In this document: positions 8,412 through 16,842 of the stretch, piece by piece
Layout: the number at the start of each line of letters is the position of its first letter
Position numbering within the stretch: position 1 is the stretch's first letter
NCBI GenBank assembly: GCA_015478945.1
Contig: JABUQX010088468.1
Span: forward strand, 1-17,500
Length of the DNA stretch: 17,500 nucleotides
From: Trachelipus rathkii
Lineage: Eukaryota; Arthropoda; Malacostraca; Isopoda; Trachelipodidae
Direction: 5' to 3'
Program-made: the position numbers and the translations under genes
The notes under the pieces: generated by a model
The model's input: the letters and a program-made list of their open reading frames with translations, nothing else
Database searches by the model: none
What the model was told of the DNA's origin: nothing

Positions 8412-8938
8412 CATTAATAAAATGAGGAATGAACGTATTAGAGAGTTGTGTGGTGTGAAGAAAGGGATAAATGAGAATAAATGAAAGTACGTTGAGATGG
8501 TTTGGTCATGTGGAAAGGATGGATGATAGTCGGTTAGTTAAGCGGATGTATAGTGGTGATTGTGTTGGGAATCGACCGGCTGGGAGACCGAAGAAAAAGT
8601 GAATTCAGTCAGTAAAGGAATGCTTGGAAGAGAGAAATGTGAGTTTGGCAGAGGAGAGATGAAAGGTGCATAATAGGAATGAATGATGGCGTTTTGTTAG
8701 GGGGTATGGCTGTGGCCCACCTGGGCCAAGGCATGAACACCACATAGACGAGATGCCATAGTGAGGGTCCGTCGCGGTTCCGTGAAGCTCTAGGGTGGAA
8801 TTTTCTGACTTGCGAACGAGTTCTCAGCTGGGATTGCTGGACTTTCTTTTCGTCATATTCTTCAACTACTTTTCTGTTTTCAGTGCATGCTACGCACCTT
8901 ACCCCCAATCTTGGGAGAGGTGGGTGATGATGATGACA
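8412..8938 (+). mobile_element. 5'-truncated non-LTR retrotransposon, 3' end with target duplication
   Basis: Only the last part of the reverse-transcriptase protein and the 3' untranslated region remain, the usual result of incomplete target-primed reverse transcription. Coding similarity starts within a few codons of the left target copy and ends near 8760. About 180 bp of 3' sequence follow, ending in TGATGATGATGACA. Tails of short tandem repeats instead of poly-A are known for several non-LTR clades. A perfect 9-bp duplication flanks the piece. Clade is not certain. The fragment at 14590-15260 looks like the opposite end of a related element. Confidence 0.8.
8424..8757 (+). pseudogene. 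C-terminal end of non-LTR retrotransposon ORF2
   Basis: The protein reads MRNERIRELCGVKKGIN, then after a one-base shift LRWFGHVERMDDSRLVKRMY, GRPKKK, SVKECLEERNVSLAEER, HNRNE and RFVRGYGCGPPGPRHE. The RWxGHVERM and GRP(K/R)K(K/R)W patterns are characteristic of the extreme C-terminus of reverse transcriptases in many invertebrate non-LTR elements. Three in-frame TGA stops are present. At least one occupies a position where related proteins have Trp after GRPRKK, consistent with TGG to TGA decay. There are no catalytic domains here and the copy is dead. Open frames on the minus strand across this region are shadows. Confidence 0.8.
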
Positions 8939-8947
8939 ATCGATCAA
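8939..8947 (+). repeat. Target site duplication, right copy (ATCGATCAA)
   Basis: Exact repeat of 8403-8411. It lies directly after the GATGATGATGACA tail of the element. Confidence 0.75.
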
Positions 8948-10560
8948 GAGCGAGTTGGTGGTTCAGCCTGGAGGTGTACATTTTCTATCATTATGTACTA
9001 ATGCAACTTATAATGCTTTGTTTAATTCTGATATTTTCGTTTGTCATAAGCACTGAAAACTATATCTCTTATTTAGCCCTTTTAAAGGCGTAATCTCTGA
9101 TCTTAGAAATTTGTTCACGTTTTATGGTTTTGATGGTATAGGTTACGTTTTCTCCTGGTCCATTAGTTTTTCCTGCATTTAAAATCATTTGAAGATTCCC
9201 CAAGGTCGATGTGTGTAAAAAGGATAAATGGGGGAAGGGTCGTTATCAGTGTCTTGTGTTCATTTATAAAGAACATAGAGAGGATTTTAGGAACCTCTAC
9301 CTCACATTTGTGTTTAAATATGAATTTACATTGAGCTTTTTAACATTCTTATAGATTAATGTCTGATTAAAACATGAAAATTTCATCGATTACATTTCCC
9401 AAATATACACCCAGCATCCTTGACTTTTGTTACGCTTTAGCTTAGCAACACGAATATTATGAATAGCAATTAGTTTCTTTGCTGATTCGAACCTAGTCTC
9501 TCAACTCTAATATCATCGGCTTTATTATTTTTCAGAACACATTTTGATTTATAGTTATATTAGGAAAAGAATATCGAAAGATAGTCAAATTAATAGATCA
9601 AATACCAAATAATAAGTACACTTTAGACTTTACATTAGTACTCTTCGATTATTATCTTTAATTTTGGAATTTATTAGCTATAGGTTTTGAAGTTTTGTTT
9701 TAAACTTTGATTTTCATTCGAGAATTTATTTCCGATAAGCTTTGAAGTCTCTCTCAAGCAGCCTTAAATTAATAATGTTGCAAAGTAAGCTCTCAATTTA
9801 TTTTACTTAAATTATAAGGTTTAATTAAGGTATCGAATTTAATAAAAATTTCACATAACTTTTCAATTAAAATATTAATAAATTATTCCTTCTGAAAGGC
9901 TCCTCAATACATTGACTTGTGACTTTAGTCTAAATTCGCAAAGGAAATATTCTTCTTTTAAACTTATAATTTAATCCTTCCTATGAAATATTATTAGGTT
10001 TACATTACAATTATTTAAATGTTTTCTTCGATTTAAACTTACGAATTATTTAATGTTTCGTGAACGAAACTTTTCGATTGTGACTCGCAAATTCTTTGGT
10101 TTTTCGATATTTTTATTAACATTTTAAAGTAAATTAATCCATTAGTAAAGAAATTAAAAATCTTGTACAAAAGAATGATTCATTTATGAGAATTTATCAT
10201 CTAAGAAGGACTTGCAAATTGGAACATTTTGTTCCTTAAAGTTAGACTTTAGTTTGATGCAAATACAAATTTTAATAATACACACTGAACTCTTATTAAT
10301 ATTATAGTTGCTTAAAAATAATAAAATTATTTATTACTATTATTTTCCCTTTATTAATAAATCTACAGAAACCTCTTGATAATTCCATCGCCTTTACAAA
10401 TGTTTAATATTTCTTTCTGCAATGAATGTGGAAAACTTTTAGAAGCTTTCCGGTAATCAATTCATGTCATACAGAAATTCTTTTGCACTCTACTAGTATT
10501 TTCTTTTACCATTTAATTAATAATTAGTTGCTCTTTACAGCCATAAGTAAGGCTGCAACC
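8948..10560. other. AT-rich region with no recognised feature
   Basis: About 1.6 kb with no open frame longer than chance, no transposon terminus, no tandem array and no RNA fold I could support. Short TTAATTAA-type words are frequent. It could be intron or spacer sequence 3' of the zinc-finger locus on the minus strand. Confidence 0.5.
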
Positions 10561-10617
10561 CCCATTTTGCTTTTCACTAATGATAATGATTATTTTTATT
10601 TATTTTTTATTTCTCTC

Positions 10618-10860
10618 TTTTAAGGGGGGTTACTTACGTGCTTAAGCAAATGTTTTTTAAAAAAACTTTAATTACTTTTATAGCTGCACTCAGAACATTT
10701 AAATAACTTTTTTTTTTTTCTTGATGATGATGATGATGATTTTTTTTATATTTATTTCTCTTTTAAGGGGGGGTTACTTACGTGCTTAAGCAAATGTTTT
10801 TTTAAAAAAACTTTTTTAATTACTTTTATAGCTGCACTCAGAACATTTAAATAACTTTTT
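10618..10860 (-). pseudogene. Terminal zinc-finger fragment, tandemly duplicated (period 143 bp), each ending at GTAAGT
   Basis: Two copies start at 10618 and 10761 on the plus strand. Each reads on the minus strand KLFKCSECSYKSN, then a stop or shift, then FFKKHLLKH, then GTAAGTAACCCCCC. GTAAGT (revcomp of 10632-10637 and 10776-10781) is the consensus 5' splice donor, placed right after the last histidine of the finger. The unit therefore looks like an exon end plus intron start that was duplicated as genomic DNA. T-runs and a GAT-repeat (10722-10740) lie between copies. Both copies carry damage in the middle of the finger. Confidence 0.65.
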
Positions 10861-10865
10861 TTTTC

Positions 10866-11261
10866 TTTCACTCCTCGAAGGGAGGTATTTATCCCTCATC
10901 CGGGTCCAAACCTCAGACCTAAGGATGAGGGATTTTGTTTACCCCCCAGCATCCTGAACATGTGCCTGAAGTGCGTAGAATGGCACCCTATATCTTCCGC
11001 GGAGCCCACATGGATTCCCTCCAAGGTAGGGACAACTCACCATCCATGCACGCGTCACCCGAATTCTCATTCCGTTCGCGAGTATCCGGTCACCCCGAGA
11101 TGTTCAGATTCCTCGCCCGAGACACCGACCCATCGGAACTGGTCCCGCTAAGAACGCTTCAAGCGTAGTCCCTAAAGCACCCGGTTTCTCATCCCATAAT
11201 TGCTGAGTACTCAAATGAATGAGTCACAGGAGATTCCACTCTCTATCAGCGGGACTCGAAC
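10866..11261 (-). repeat. GC-rich inserted segment, possible SINE-like repeat
   Basis: This approximately 400-bp segment is strikingly richer in G+C than its surroundings and interrupts the zinc-finger array. On the minus strand it begins GTTCGAGTCCC (revcomp of 11251-11261), close to the tRNA B-box consensus. It ends next to a run of adenines, as a SINE would. No A-box is visible, so a SINE would be 5'-truncated. An 11-bp inverted repeat (10891-10901 with 10923-10933, ATCCCTCATCC) lies near the other end. A 77-residue open frame on the plus strand (10935-11168) shows no family I recognise. No target duplication was found. Confidence 0.4.
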
Positions 11262-11262
11262 A

Positions 11263-11427
11263 TCTCGATGCTTAAGCATGTGTCGTTTTAAGTGTCCTTT
11301 CTGATTACACTCAAAGCTGCACTCGGCACATTTAAAGTTTTATATTTTCGTGATTAAGCATGTGTATCCTTATGTATTCCTTCCGATTACATTCGTAGCT
11401 GCACTCAGAACATTTAAATAACTTTGT
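11263..11427 (-). pseudogene. Zinc-finger array, second block beyond the hAT insertion
   Basis: Directly after the hAT element the minus strand resumes with KLFKCSECSYECNRKEYI and HMLNHENIK. A frame slip follows, then a last finger resembling AECSFECNQKGHLKRHMLKHRD, which ends at 11263 where the GC-rich segment starts. The alternating RDTK/ENIK linker pattern continues, so this was one array before the insertions. Confidence 0.7.
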
Positions 11428-11435
11428 ATCTCGAT
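11428..11435 (+). repeat. Target site duplication, left copy (ATCTCGAT)
   Basis: Matches 12710-12717 (ATCTCGAA) at seven of eight positions and directly precedes the hAT tip. The duplicated bases are themselves zinc-finger linker sequence. Confidence 0.85.
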
Positions 11436-12709
11436 TAGGGTTGGGAAAGGAAAAAAACAAGCTAGGTTTTTTTCCGAAAAAACGGTTTTTTTCATGAAAA
11501 AAAAACAAATAAAAATGTTTTTTTTCGTTTTTTTCAATTAAGTTGTGGAATTTACATGTTTGAACAATTATATTATAAATTTAAGCAAATATGCTCTAAT
11601 TTGGACATTTTTGGGTTCCAATTTCCTACAAGGTGGAAGCCCCTGAGTTAAAATTTTTATGGGTTTTCCATATTTTTATTTTATATTCTGAATTTTGATA
11701 TTCATAATATTTTGTTTGTGGCTTCATTAATGTTTTCTTACTCTGTTTCAGCTTTCAGTAACATTTTTATCATAATTATTTAATCAGAATTTAGAAATGC
11801 CACGTGCAAAAAGTCGTGTGACTGTACTTTTTAAGGAAATAAAAGGTTGCAAAGACTCCCGCATAATATAACTTTTGTTGTGTAGACGTTGCAAAAACTA
11901 GTATTTATTGCTCATAATCTAGAACTAGGAAATTCTGAAAATTTGCCAACTGAGAGAGATGATTATGCTAAGGCAGCAAAGCTTAAGAGTCCTGTTACTG
12001 CCCTGCTCCTTCACCACTGTCATTCTCACACGATACTTCATACGACTGAGATATCAGACTTATTAGTTATATCAAAATTAAATGTGGCTGATCCCACTGA
12101 TGAGCCCAGTGATAATGAGCTTGACAGTAGTCACAGCACAGTAGTCAGTACTCAGTAGTGACTGGGGAGTGGGGACTAGTGATTAGTGAATCAAAAGTTG
12201 ATATTCCAAAGCCAAATATTTAATTTAGTCATTCACTCATCCTCCTTCATTTACAATCTTGGTATATTTCAATTTCAATATTATTATTATTTCATTTGCA
12301 TCCCTTAAGTCACTTTTAAGTTTTGTCATTCAGACTCATTCTATATAAATATAATATACATTAATATTTAAAAGTAAATTATAAATATGATTATATGATA
12401 CAAATGTAAAATACATAGTTAAATTAGTAAGTAGAAGCCTACAAACAGCAGTCTGCAGGCTACAACCTACTGTAAATTGTAACGAAAACAATTGATAAAA
12501 TATAAGAGAAAGATAGTTCCTATTTTATAAATCATAATGGAATATTTGTTTAATTCCAAGTATCCTTATATTTGAAAAATGAAAATACTCAAGTGAAATA
12601 TCATATTAGCCTCTTTATATTTTTAAAAATACATTTAATGAAAAAAACTATAAAAAAAGTGAAAAAAACGAAAAAAAACATGAAAAAAACGGTTTTTTTC
12701 CCAACCCTA
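11436..12709. mobile_element. Non-autonomous or decayed hAT transposon inserted in the zinc-finger array
   Basis: The element is 1274 bp. Its left tip is TAGGGTTGGGAAA and its right tip is the same when read inward, giving at least 13 bp of perfect terminal inverted repeat. Beyond that, both ends are filled with alternating G/C-anchored homopolymer blocks such as AAAAAACGGTTTTTTTC, a long imperfect subterminal repeat. The target duplication has the hAT length (8 bp). The interior has only short open frames, including one with a possible BED-finger-like start (MPRAKSRV at 11797) and one of 89 residues. No catalytic motif was found, so it needed another element's transposase. Confidence 0.88.
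11797..12158 (+). pseudogene. Possible hAT transposase remnant inside the insert
   Basis: From 11797 a frame reads MPRAKSRVTVLFKEIKGCKDS before a stop, a pattern that fits the beginning of a BED-finger transposase. After shifts, an 89-residue frame (11889-12158) contains a NLPTERDDYAKAAKLKSP segment and a Ser/Asp-rich end (EPSDNELDSSHSTVVST). Neither holds a hAT catalytic motif. A deletion derivative of a hAT transposase is the most economical reading. Confidence 0.35.
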
Positions 12710-12717
12710 ATCTCGAA
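12710..12717 (+). repeat. Target site duplication, right copy (ATCTCGAA)
   Basis: Seven of eight bases match 11428-11435. It directly follows the element end CCCAACCCTA. Confidence 0.85.
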
Positions 12718-13352
12718 TGCATTAAGCATCGTTGCCGTTTTAAAAGTGTTTTTCCGATTACACTCATAGCTGCACTCAGAACATTTAAATAACTTTGTAT
12801 CTCGATGCTTAAGCATGTGCCGTTTTAAGGTTCCTTTACGATTACATTCGTAGCTGCACTCAGAACATTTAAATAAACTTTGTACTTGACTGATTCAGAT
12901 TGATTTTGGAGTTCCTCTTATCATTACCTCAATAGTTGCACTGCAGCACATTTAAATAATTTTATATTTTTCGTGATTAAGCATGTGTTTCCTCATGTAT
13001 TTCATCTGATTACATTCGTAGCTGCACTCAGAACATTTCAAATAACTTTGTATCTCGATGCTTAAGCATGTGTTTTTTAAAGTTTCCTTTATCATTACCT
13101 TTATAGCTGCACTCAGCACATTTAAATAATTTTATATTTTCGTGATTAAGCATGTGTATTCTCATGTGTCTCATCTGATTACATTCATAGCTGCACTCAG
13201 AACATTTAAATAACTTTGTATCTCGATGCTTAAGCATGTGCTTTTTTAAGTTTCCTTTCTCATTACACTCGTATGCTGCACTAGCCAAACATTTATAACT
13301 TAATATCGTCGTGCATAAGCACGCTGCCGTCTTAAGTTCTTTTTGTTTTACA
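12718..13352 (-). pseudogene. Zinc-finger array, first block
   Basis: Starting at 13352 a third finger is badly damaged. From 13288 three fingers are readable in one frame: AAYECNEKGNLKKHMLKH (its first Cys region altered to CLAS), CSECSYECNQMRHMRIHMLNH and CAECSYKGNDKGNFKKHMLKH. An extra base near 13040 shifts the next finger (ECNQMKYMRKHMLNH), the following one is largely lost around 12890-12960, and then come CSECSYECNRKGTLKRHMLKH and the start of another finger that is cut at 12717 by the hAT element. Linkers alternate HRDTKLFK and HENIKLFK, pointing to expansion by two-finger units. Confidence 0.75.
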
Positions 13353-13661
13353 TCATAGCTGCAGACTCAAAAATTTAAATAATTTTGAGTTGCTGTGAAT
13401 TAGCAGATGTGATTTCAAACTTGATTTCCGTGTAAATTCATAACTACAATGCTCACATTTAAACTTTCTTTCATGTACTTTTAAATGCCTTTTTAACTGA
13501 TCTTTGCTTTTAAAACTTAAATTACAATATTTGCAACTGAGGTTTTCCCGATAATTCTTTTTCATGCTTTGATTCTGCGCTGCTGATGCTTGAGGTCTTC
13601 TTCTTAAAGAACTTTTCATTTTGGAATCCTTTCCTACTTCACCAACATCGATAGTGAGGGT
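13353..13661 (-). CDS. Exon encoding two C2H2 zinc fingers
   Basis: A pyrimidine-rich tract on the minus strand ends in GTACAG at 13662-13667, a good 3' splice site, and coding continues in phase 0 as TLTIDVGEVGKDSK. A basic segment (SSLRRRPQ) precedes finger 1 (Cys43, Cys46, His59, His63 of the exon) and finger 2 (Cys69, Cys72, His85, His89). The linker between the fingers is short (ERKFK, five residues). After SNSKLFK the frame meets a stop where a third finger should start. The upstream ATGs in the same frame at 13733 lie in the presumed intron and are not the start. This is the best-preserved coding part of the window. Whether it is still expressed cannot be judged here. Confidence 0.65.
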   Translation of the reverse strand, partial: TLTIDVGEVGKDSKMKSSLRRRPQASAAQNQSMKKNYRENLSCKYCNLSFKSKDQLKRHLKVHERKFKCEHCSYEFTRKSSLKSHLLIHSNSKLFKFLSLQL

Positions 13662-13663
13662 CT

Positions 13664-13974
13664 GTACAAAAAGAAAATTAATATGAATGGAGAAGAAAAA
13701 ACAAATACTTTTAGAAAATATCTTAGTCATCAAATGATTTCCTTTTTAAATATCTTTGTTTTAGGCAAGACAAATTTCAACATTTAACCATAAAAGAAAC
13801 TGTAAATTTGTGAATGTAAAAAAACAAAGACAAAAATAAGTAAAGAAAAAATTATTTTTATTTTTGGATTCATATTAAAACTAAAATTTAATGAACAATT
13901 TAAAGCAACACTTTTTTAACGCGAGTCTTTTGCATTGCATGATTTTATAAATTAAGTCAATTACCCATACATGG
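13664..13974 (-). other. Presumed intron upstream of the zinc-finger exon
   Basis: A/T-rich sequence with no coding similarity. On the minus strand it ends in a polypyrimidine tract and CAG directly before the finger exon. The donor side would lie further upstream, beyond or within the TA arrays. Confidence 0.4.
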
Positions 13975-14065
<91 letters not shown>

Positions 14066-14119
14066 TATATATATAATATAGTATATTTATATATTATATA
14101 TAATATATATATTATATAT
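13975..14119. repeat. (TA)n array with TAA/ATT interruptions
   Basis: A long TA run, broken by occasional TAATAT and TATTA steps in its right half. It ends at the hAT tip. Confidence 0.95.
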
Positions 14120-14230
14120 TAGTGATGGGACGATTAATCATCACCGTCATCGTCATCGGCATATTTTTTTCAATCGTCATCGTCAATTTTTGCCGATTAA
14201 TTGAACAAATATTAAGAATTTTGGATATAT
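14120..14230 (+). mobile_element. Solo hAT left end
   Basis: TAGTGATGGGACGATTAATC at 14120-14139 is identical to the first 20 bases of the hAT element at 4009. Inside the tip the words change: here ATCGTC/CATCGTCATCGG repeats replace the AATCGG series. The sequence dissolves into TA arrays after 14230 and no matching right end (a CGTCCCAT(T/C)ACTA form) was found before 14600. Either the rest was lost in array expansion or this is a short derivative. Confidence 0.7.
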
Positions 14231-14231
14231 A

Positions 14232-14306
<75 letters not shown>

Positions 14307-14308
14307 AT

Positions 14309-14341
<33 letters not shown>

Positions 14342-14378
14342 ATTATATATAATATATATATATTATATATTATATTAT

Positions 14379-14444
<66 letters not shown>

Positions 14445-14470
14445 ATATAATATATATATAATATATATAC
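14231..14470. repeat. (TA)n arrays with frequent TATAAT interruptions
   Basis: TA runs alternate with TATAATTATA and TATATTATTA blocks, so the tract is older or less pure than the arrays near 3700 and 6700. Confidence 0.95.
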
Positions 14471-14589
14471 ATATAATATATTTTGATTATGGTATATATG
14501 ACATCCCAGTGCCTAATGGTTCGCCTTTCTGTCTGCGTTCATATCCACGACTCATCTCCAGACAACCAATTCTTTTATCACATAATCAT

Positions 14590-15260
14590 AATACACATAC
14601 TTTTATCCACACCTCTCTTCTAGACAATATCTTACAGACATCCCTATTCTTATATCCATATTTGTGGTTGAGAAAAAATAGCCGACATCGTATGTCCTGC
14701 GTGTCGTAGAAGGCAACTAAGCGATGGTGGTAGTTGGGTTGGCTGCCCACTAACCACTTTATCTTTGCCAGGAATGCTAATGCATGTCTCAGAGAAGGTC
14801 GTGATTGCCGTAAGCGCGTTCTATCTTTCGGCGAAATGTATGAATCGTATGGATACATGGAATGTCAGAGGAATAAATATAATAAATAGAGGAGAGAGGT
14901 GATGGATGTATTTAGAAAGGGCAAATTTGATTTGCTAGCTGTGACTGAAACAAAGATGGAAGGAAATGGGGAAAATGAGTAGTGTGGTGTGAAATGTGTT
15001 TGTGTTTGGTGTGGAAAGGAATGAGAGGGGGATAGAAAGATTTGCAATTCTGATGAGTGACTTGTGGTAGAAGGCTATGGTAGATTTTGTGTATGTGTGA
15101 GTGATAGAATTCTAAAGGTTAAATTTAAGGTTTGCAATAGGTATAAAGGTATGTGTGGTTGTGACTATGGTCCATCTGAGGGTAAAAATGTTTTGAAGAG
15201 TGCGTTTTCCTGGGACTAAGAATCTGAATGATTGTTTTGGAGGGGTGAGTAGGGGATTTT
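14590..15260 (+). mobile_element. Non-LTR retrotransposon 5' leader and endonuclease start
   Basis: A non-coding leader (14590 to about 14840) precedes TWNVRG at 14855-14872 and DLLAVTETKMEG around 14926-14961. These are the first two conserved motifs of apurinic-type endonucleases that nick target DNA for non-LTR elements (Asn in WN, Glu in TET). Further fragments such as VSDRILKVKFK and YGPSEGK lie downstream, the latter matching the YGP motif. Frame shifts occur after GIN and again after ENE, where TAG replaces an expected Trp. The exact element start is not visible. Its protein style fits the C-terminal fragment at 8424-8757, but the two are separate pieces in a different order. Confidence 0.7.
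14855..15200 (+). pseudogene. Endonuclease domain of non-LTR ORF2, broken
   Basis: Motifs in order: TWNVRG (14855-14872), VTETK with the catalytic Glu codon at 14947-14949, ILMSDLW followed by TAG in place of Trp near 15060, DFVCVSDRILKVKF, and CDYGPSEGKN. At least two frameshifts and three in-frame stops are present, and the later Asp/His catalytic motifs (GDxN, SDH) are missing because the copy ends before 15260. Confidence 0.7.
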
Positions 15261-15339
15261 AGTTCATTTGCCAAGTATCTGCCCACCCTAAAGATTTTTT
15301 TTTTACAGTGTCACCACCACTCACAGTCAGAGGCCCTAT

Positions 15340-15864
15340 TCAAGGATGGGGGTGTAGTACGCTCAAAAGTTCACCCTCTAAGGCAATTACGCCAGATGAG
15401 CACAGACGCAGCTTTAAAGTGAGGCGATTAAATTCAGCAGGAAAACACGAAAGATGGAAGAGAATTCCACAGAACAGAGGTGCGGGAAAGAATGAAGCAC
15501 CACAGCGAAATAGCCTGGAGTTACCAATACAAACACAAAACTTGTGCGCAGATACAGCACTCCCTTGTGCTACGAGGGCGTCGTAAAGTGGTGGTTACGC
15601 AAATGATAGTTCCCTCGAGCACTTGCGCTGGTGTGCCTATAGAATAGAGATAAAGCACCAACAGAAAAGTTTATATAAGCCTTTGGGCCTTTGACTCGAC
15701 CCTCTATCCAAAAGCCGGTGAAACCAGATATGAGAGCAGTACTCCATACAAGGGCGGATGAGACCTTTGTATAGCTGGAGCAAATGATAAGAGAAAAAAA
15801 AATCTCGTAAGTCTAAACAGAACTCCAAGTTTCTTTGAGACCGCCCTAGCAACCGATGTGACAT
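15340..15864 (-). pseudogene. C-terminal domain of Jockey-like ORF2
   Basis: Reading from 15864, the minus strand gives SHRLLGRSQRNLEFC, LLQLYKGLIRPCMEYCSHIWF and LLDRGSSQRPKGLYKL. After shifts come PRSTRECC, CVYIGN-like, ISLWCFILSRTSVLWNSLPSF at 15450-15515, and a final SPHFKAA segment. The IRPxMEYCSHIW and RTxxLWNSLPS pair is the usual end of Jockey/CR1-type proteins. The plus-strand 92-residue frame at 15308-15586 is antisense to this. Confidence 0.8.
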
Positions 15865-16129
15865 GAGGTTTCCAAGACATTTTTTTGTTTATGTTAAGTC
15901 CAAGGATGTTTATATTATCTCCAAGGAGAGACGAGAGAACCGTCGAAAGAGACGGGAAAGTTAGAAGGTATTTAAGAGAGGGAGATTTGAAGAAGCTGGG
16001 TTTTTAAAGAATTGAATTCACAAAGTTAAGACGACCCCCATCCGGAAATTCTATCCCGATCAGCGAGAATAGAATAGGAAAGACTAAGACGAGAGGCAAT
16101 TCTAGAAGTAAAAGGAGAAGCGAATCGAA

Positions 16130-16842
16130 ATTAGTTGAAGAATGAAGGGTTAGTCATCGCGTATAATGAGTGGATAGAGTTAGATGTGCAAGTGAGAAGA
16201 TCATGAAAAGTAGGAATAAAGTGGAGATAAGACGAACCCTGAGGAACAACCACTATTGACAGAAAAAGAAGAAAGGTCGCCTCATCAACAGCAGCCGATA
16301 TTTAGAGATTTGAAAAGAAAGCTAGACATAATTAAACAAAGAGAAAAGGAAACCCAAAGGAAGGGAGCTTGGAGAGCAGGACGCGTGCCATACTCGTCAA
16401 ATGCTTTGGATATGTCCAAGCGCCACCACGCGTTCTCCCCGTAGTTCCTAAGAGCTGAAATCCATAAATCGTTAGTAGAAAGTATATCGCCAGAAGCAAC
16501 CTCGAGCGCTGAAAGCCGTACTGGCTATCGGAAAGAAGGGAATGAGTTTCCAGATAATCTAAGAAGTGAGAGTTGGAGAAGGGTTTCAAAGATCTTAGAT
16601 AGAAACAAGTGAGAGCTATAGCGCGATAGTTAGAAGGATCAGAGCGGCTTCCTTTTTTCGGAATAGGTTGGACATTGCGAGCTTCCAACTGACTGAGGCA
16701 AAGTGCTAGTATTGAGACTAGGGAGTATAGTTAACGAGGGTCGGGGAATAGCACGGAAAGCACACTCCCTCAAAACTTGGGGAGGAATGCCATCTGGGCC
16801 ACCCGTCTTCCTATCTTTCATAGATTTCAGGGAAATATGCAC
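16130..16842 (-). pseudogene. Reverse transcriptase domain, Jockey-like, broken
   Basis: Reverse transcriptase copies element RNA at the nicked target. Visible blocks: RKTGGPDGIPPQVLREC (about 16767-16817), PIPKKGSRSDPSNYRAIALT (about 16605-16665), HFLDYLETHSLLSDSQYGFQRSR (about 16500-16570), KLPSFGFP (about 16345-16370), then VPQGS (about 16225-16240) with a one-base shift before VLSP. The place where the (Y/F)ADD catalytic motif is expected, about 16160-16175, reads without it in any frame, and a stop follows. The domain is therefore catalytically dead. Family assignment rests on the DPSNYRxIALT and THSLLSDSQYGF patterns. Confidence 0.8.

Larger units (their letters stand above)
10618..13661 (-). 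pseudogene. C2H2 zinc-finger gene with finger array, disrupted
   Basis: C2H2 proteins usually bind DNA in the nucleus through arrays of CX2CX12HX3H fingers. Reading down the minus strand there is a splice-acceptor-led segment with two good fingers (13353-13661). A run of about eight finger units follows (12718-13290), some damaged. Two more lie at 11263-11427 and a duplicated terminal finger at 10618-10860. A hAT element (11436-12709) and a GC-rich segment (10866-11261) separate these parts. The array units share LFKCSECSYECN with seven-residue linkers (HRDTKLFKC or HENIKLFKC). Frameshifts at about 13030 and 13340 and in-frame stops break the reading frame. The whole is either a decayed gene or one whose intact 5' exons lie upstream and which now ends early. 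Confidence 0.75.

Noticed and set aside
8609..8947. Minus-strand 112-residue open frame and plus-strand frames at 8795-9093
   Set aside because: They overlap the non-LTR C-terminus and its 3' untranslated region. No family pattern was seen.
12572..12816. Lys/Phe-rich open frames in the hAT right end
   Set aside because: They derive from homopolymer blocks of the subterminal repeat and run partly into zinc-finger sequence.
14509..15047. Small open frames of 60-90 residues on both strands
   Set aside because: They overlap the leader and endonuclease start of the plus-strand non-LTR element and show no family pattern.
15308..15586. Plus-strand 92-residue open frame
   Set aside because: Antisense to the Jockey-like C-terminal domain, where RTSVLWNSLPS reads on the minus strand.
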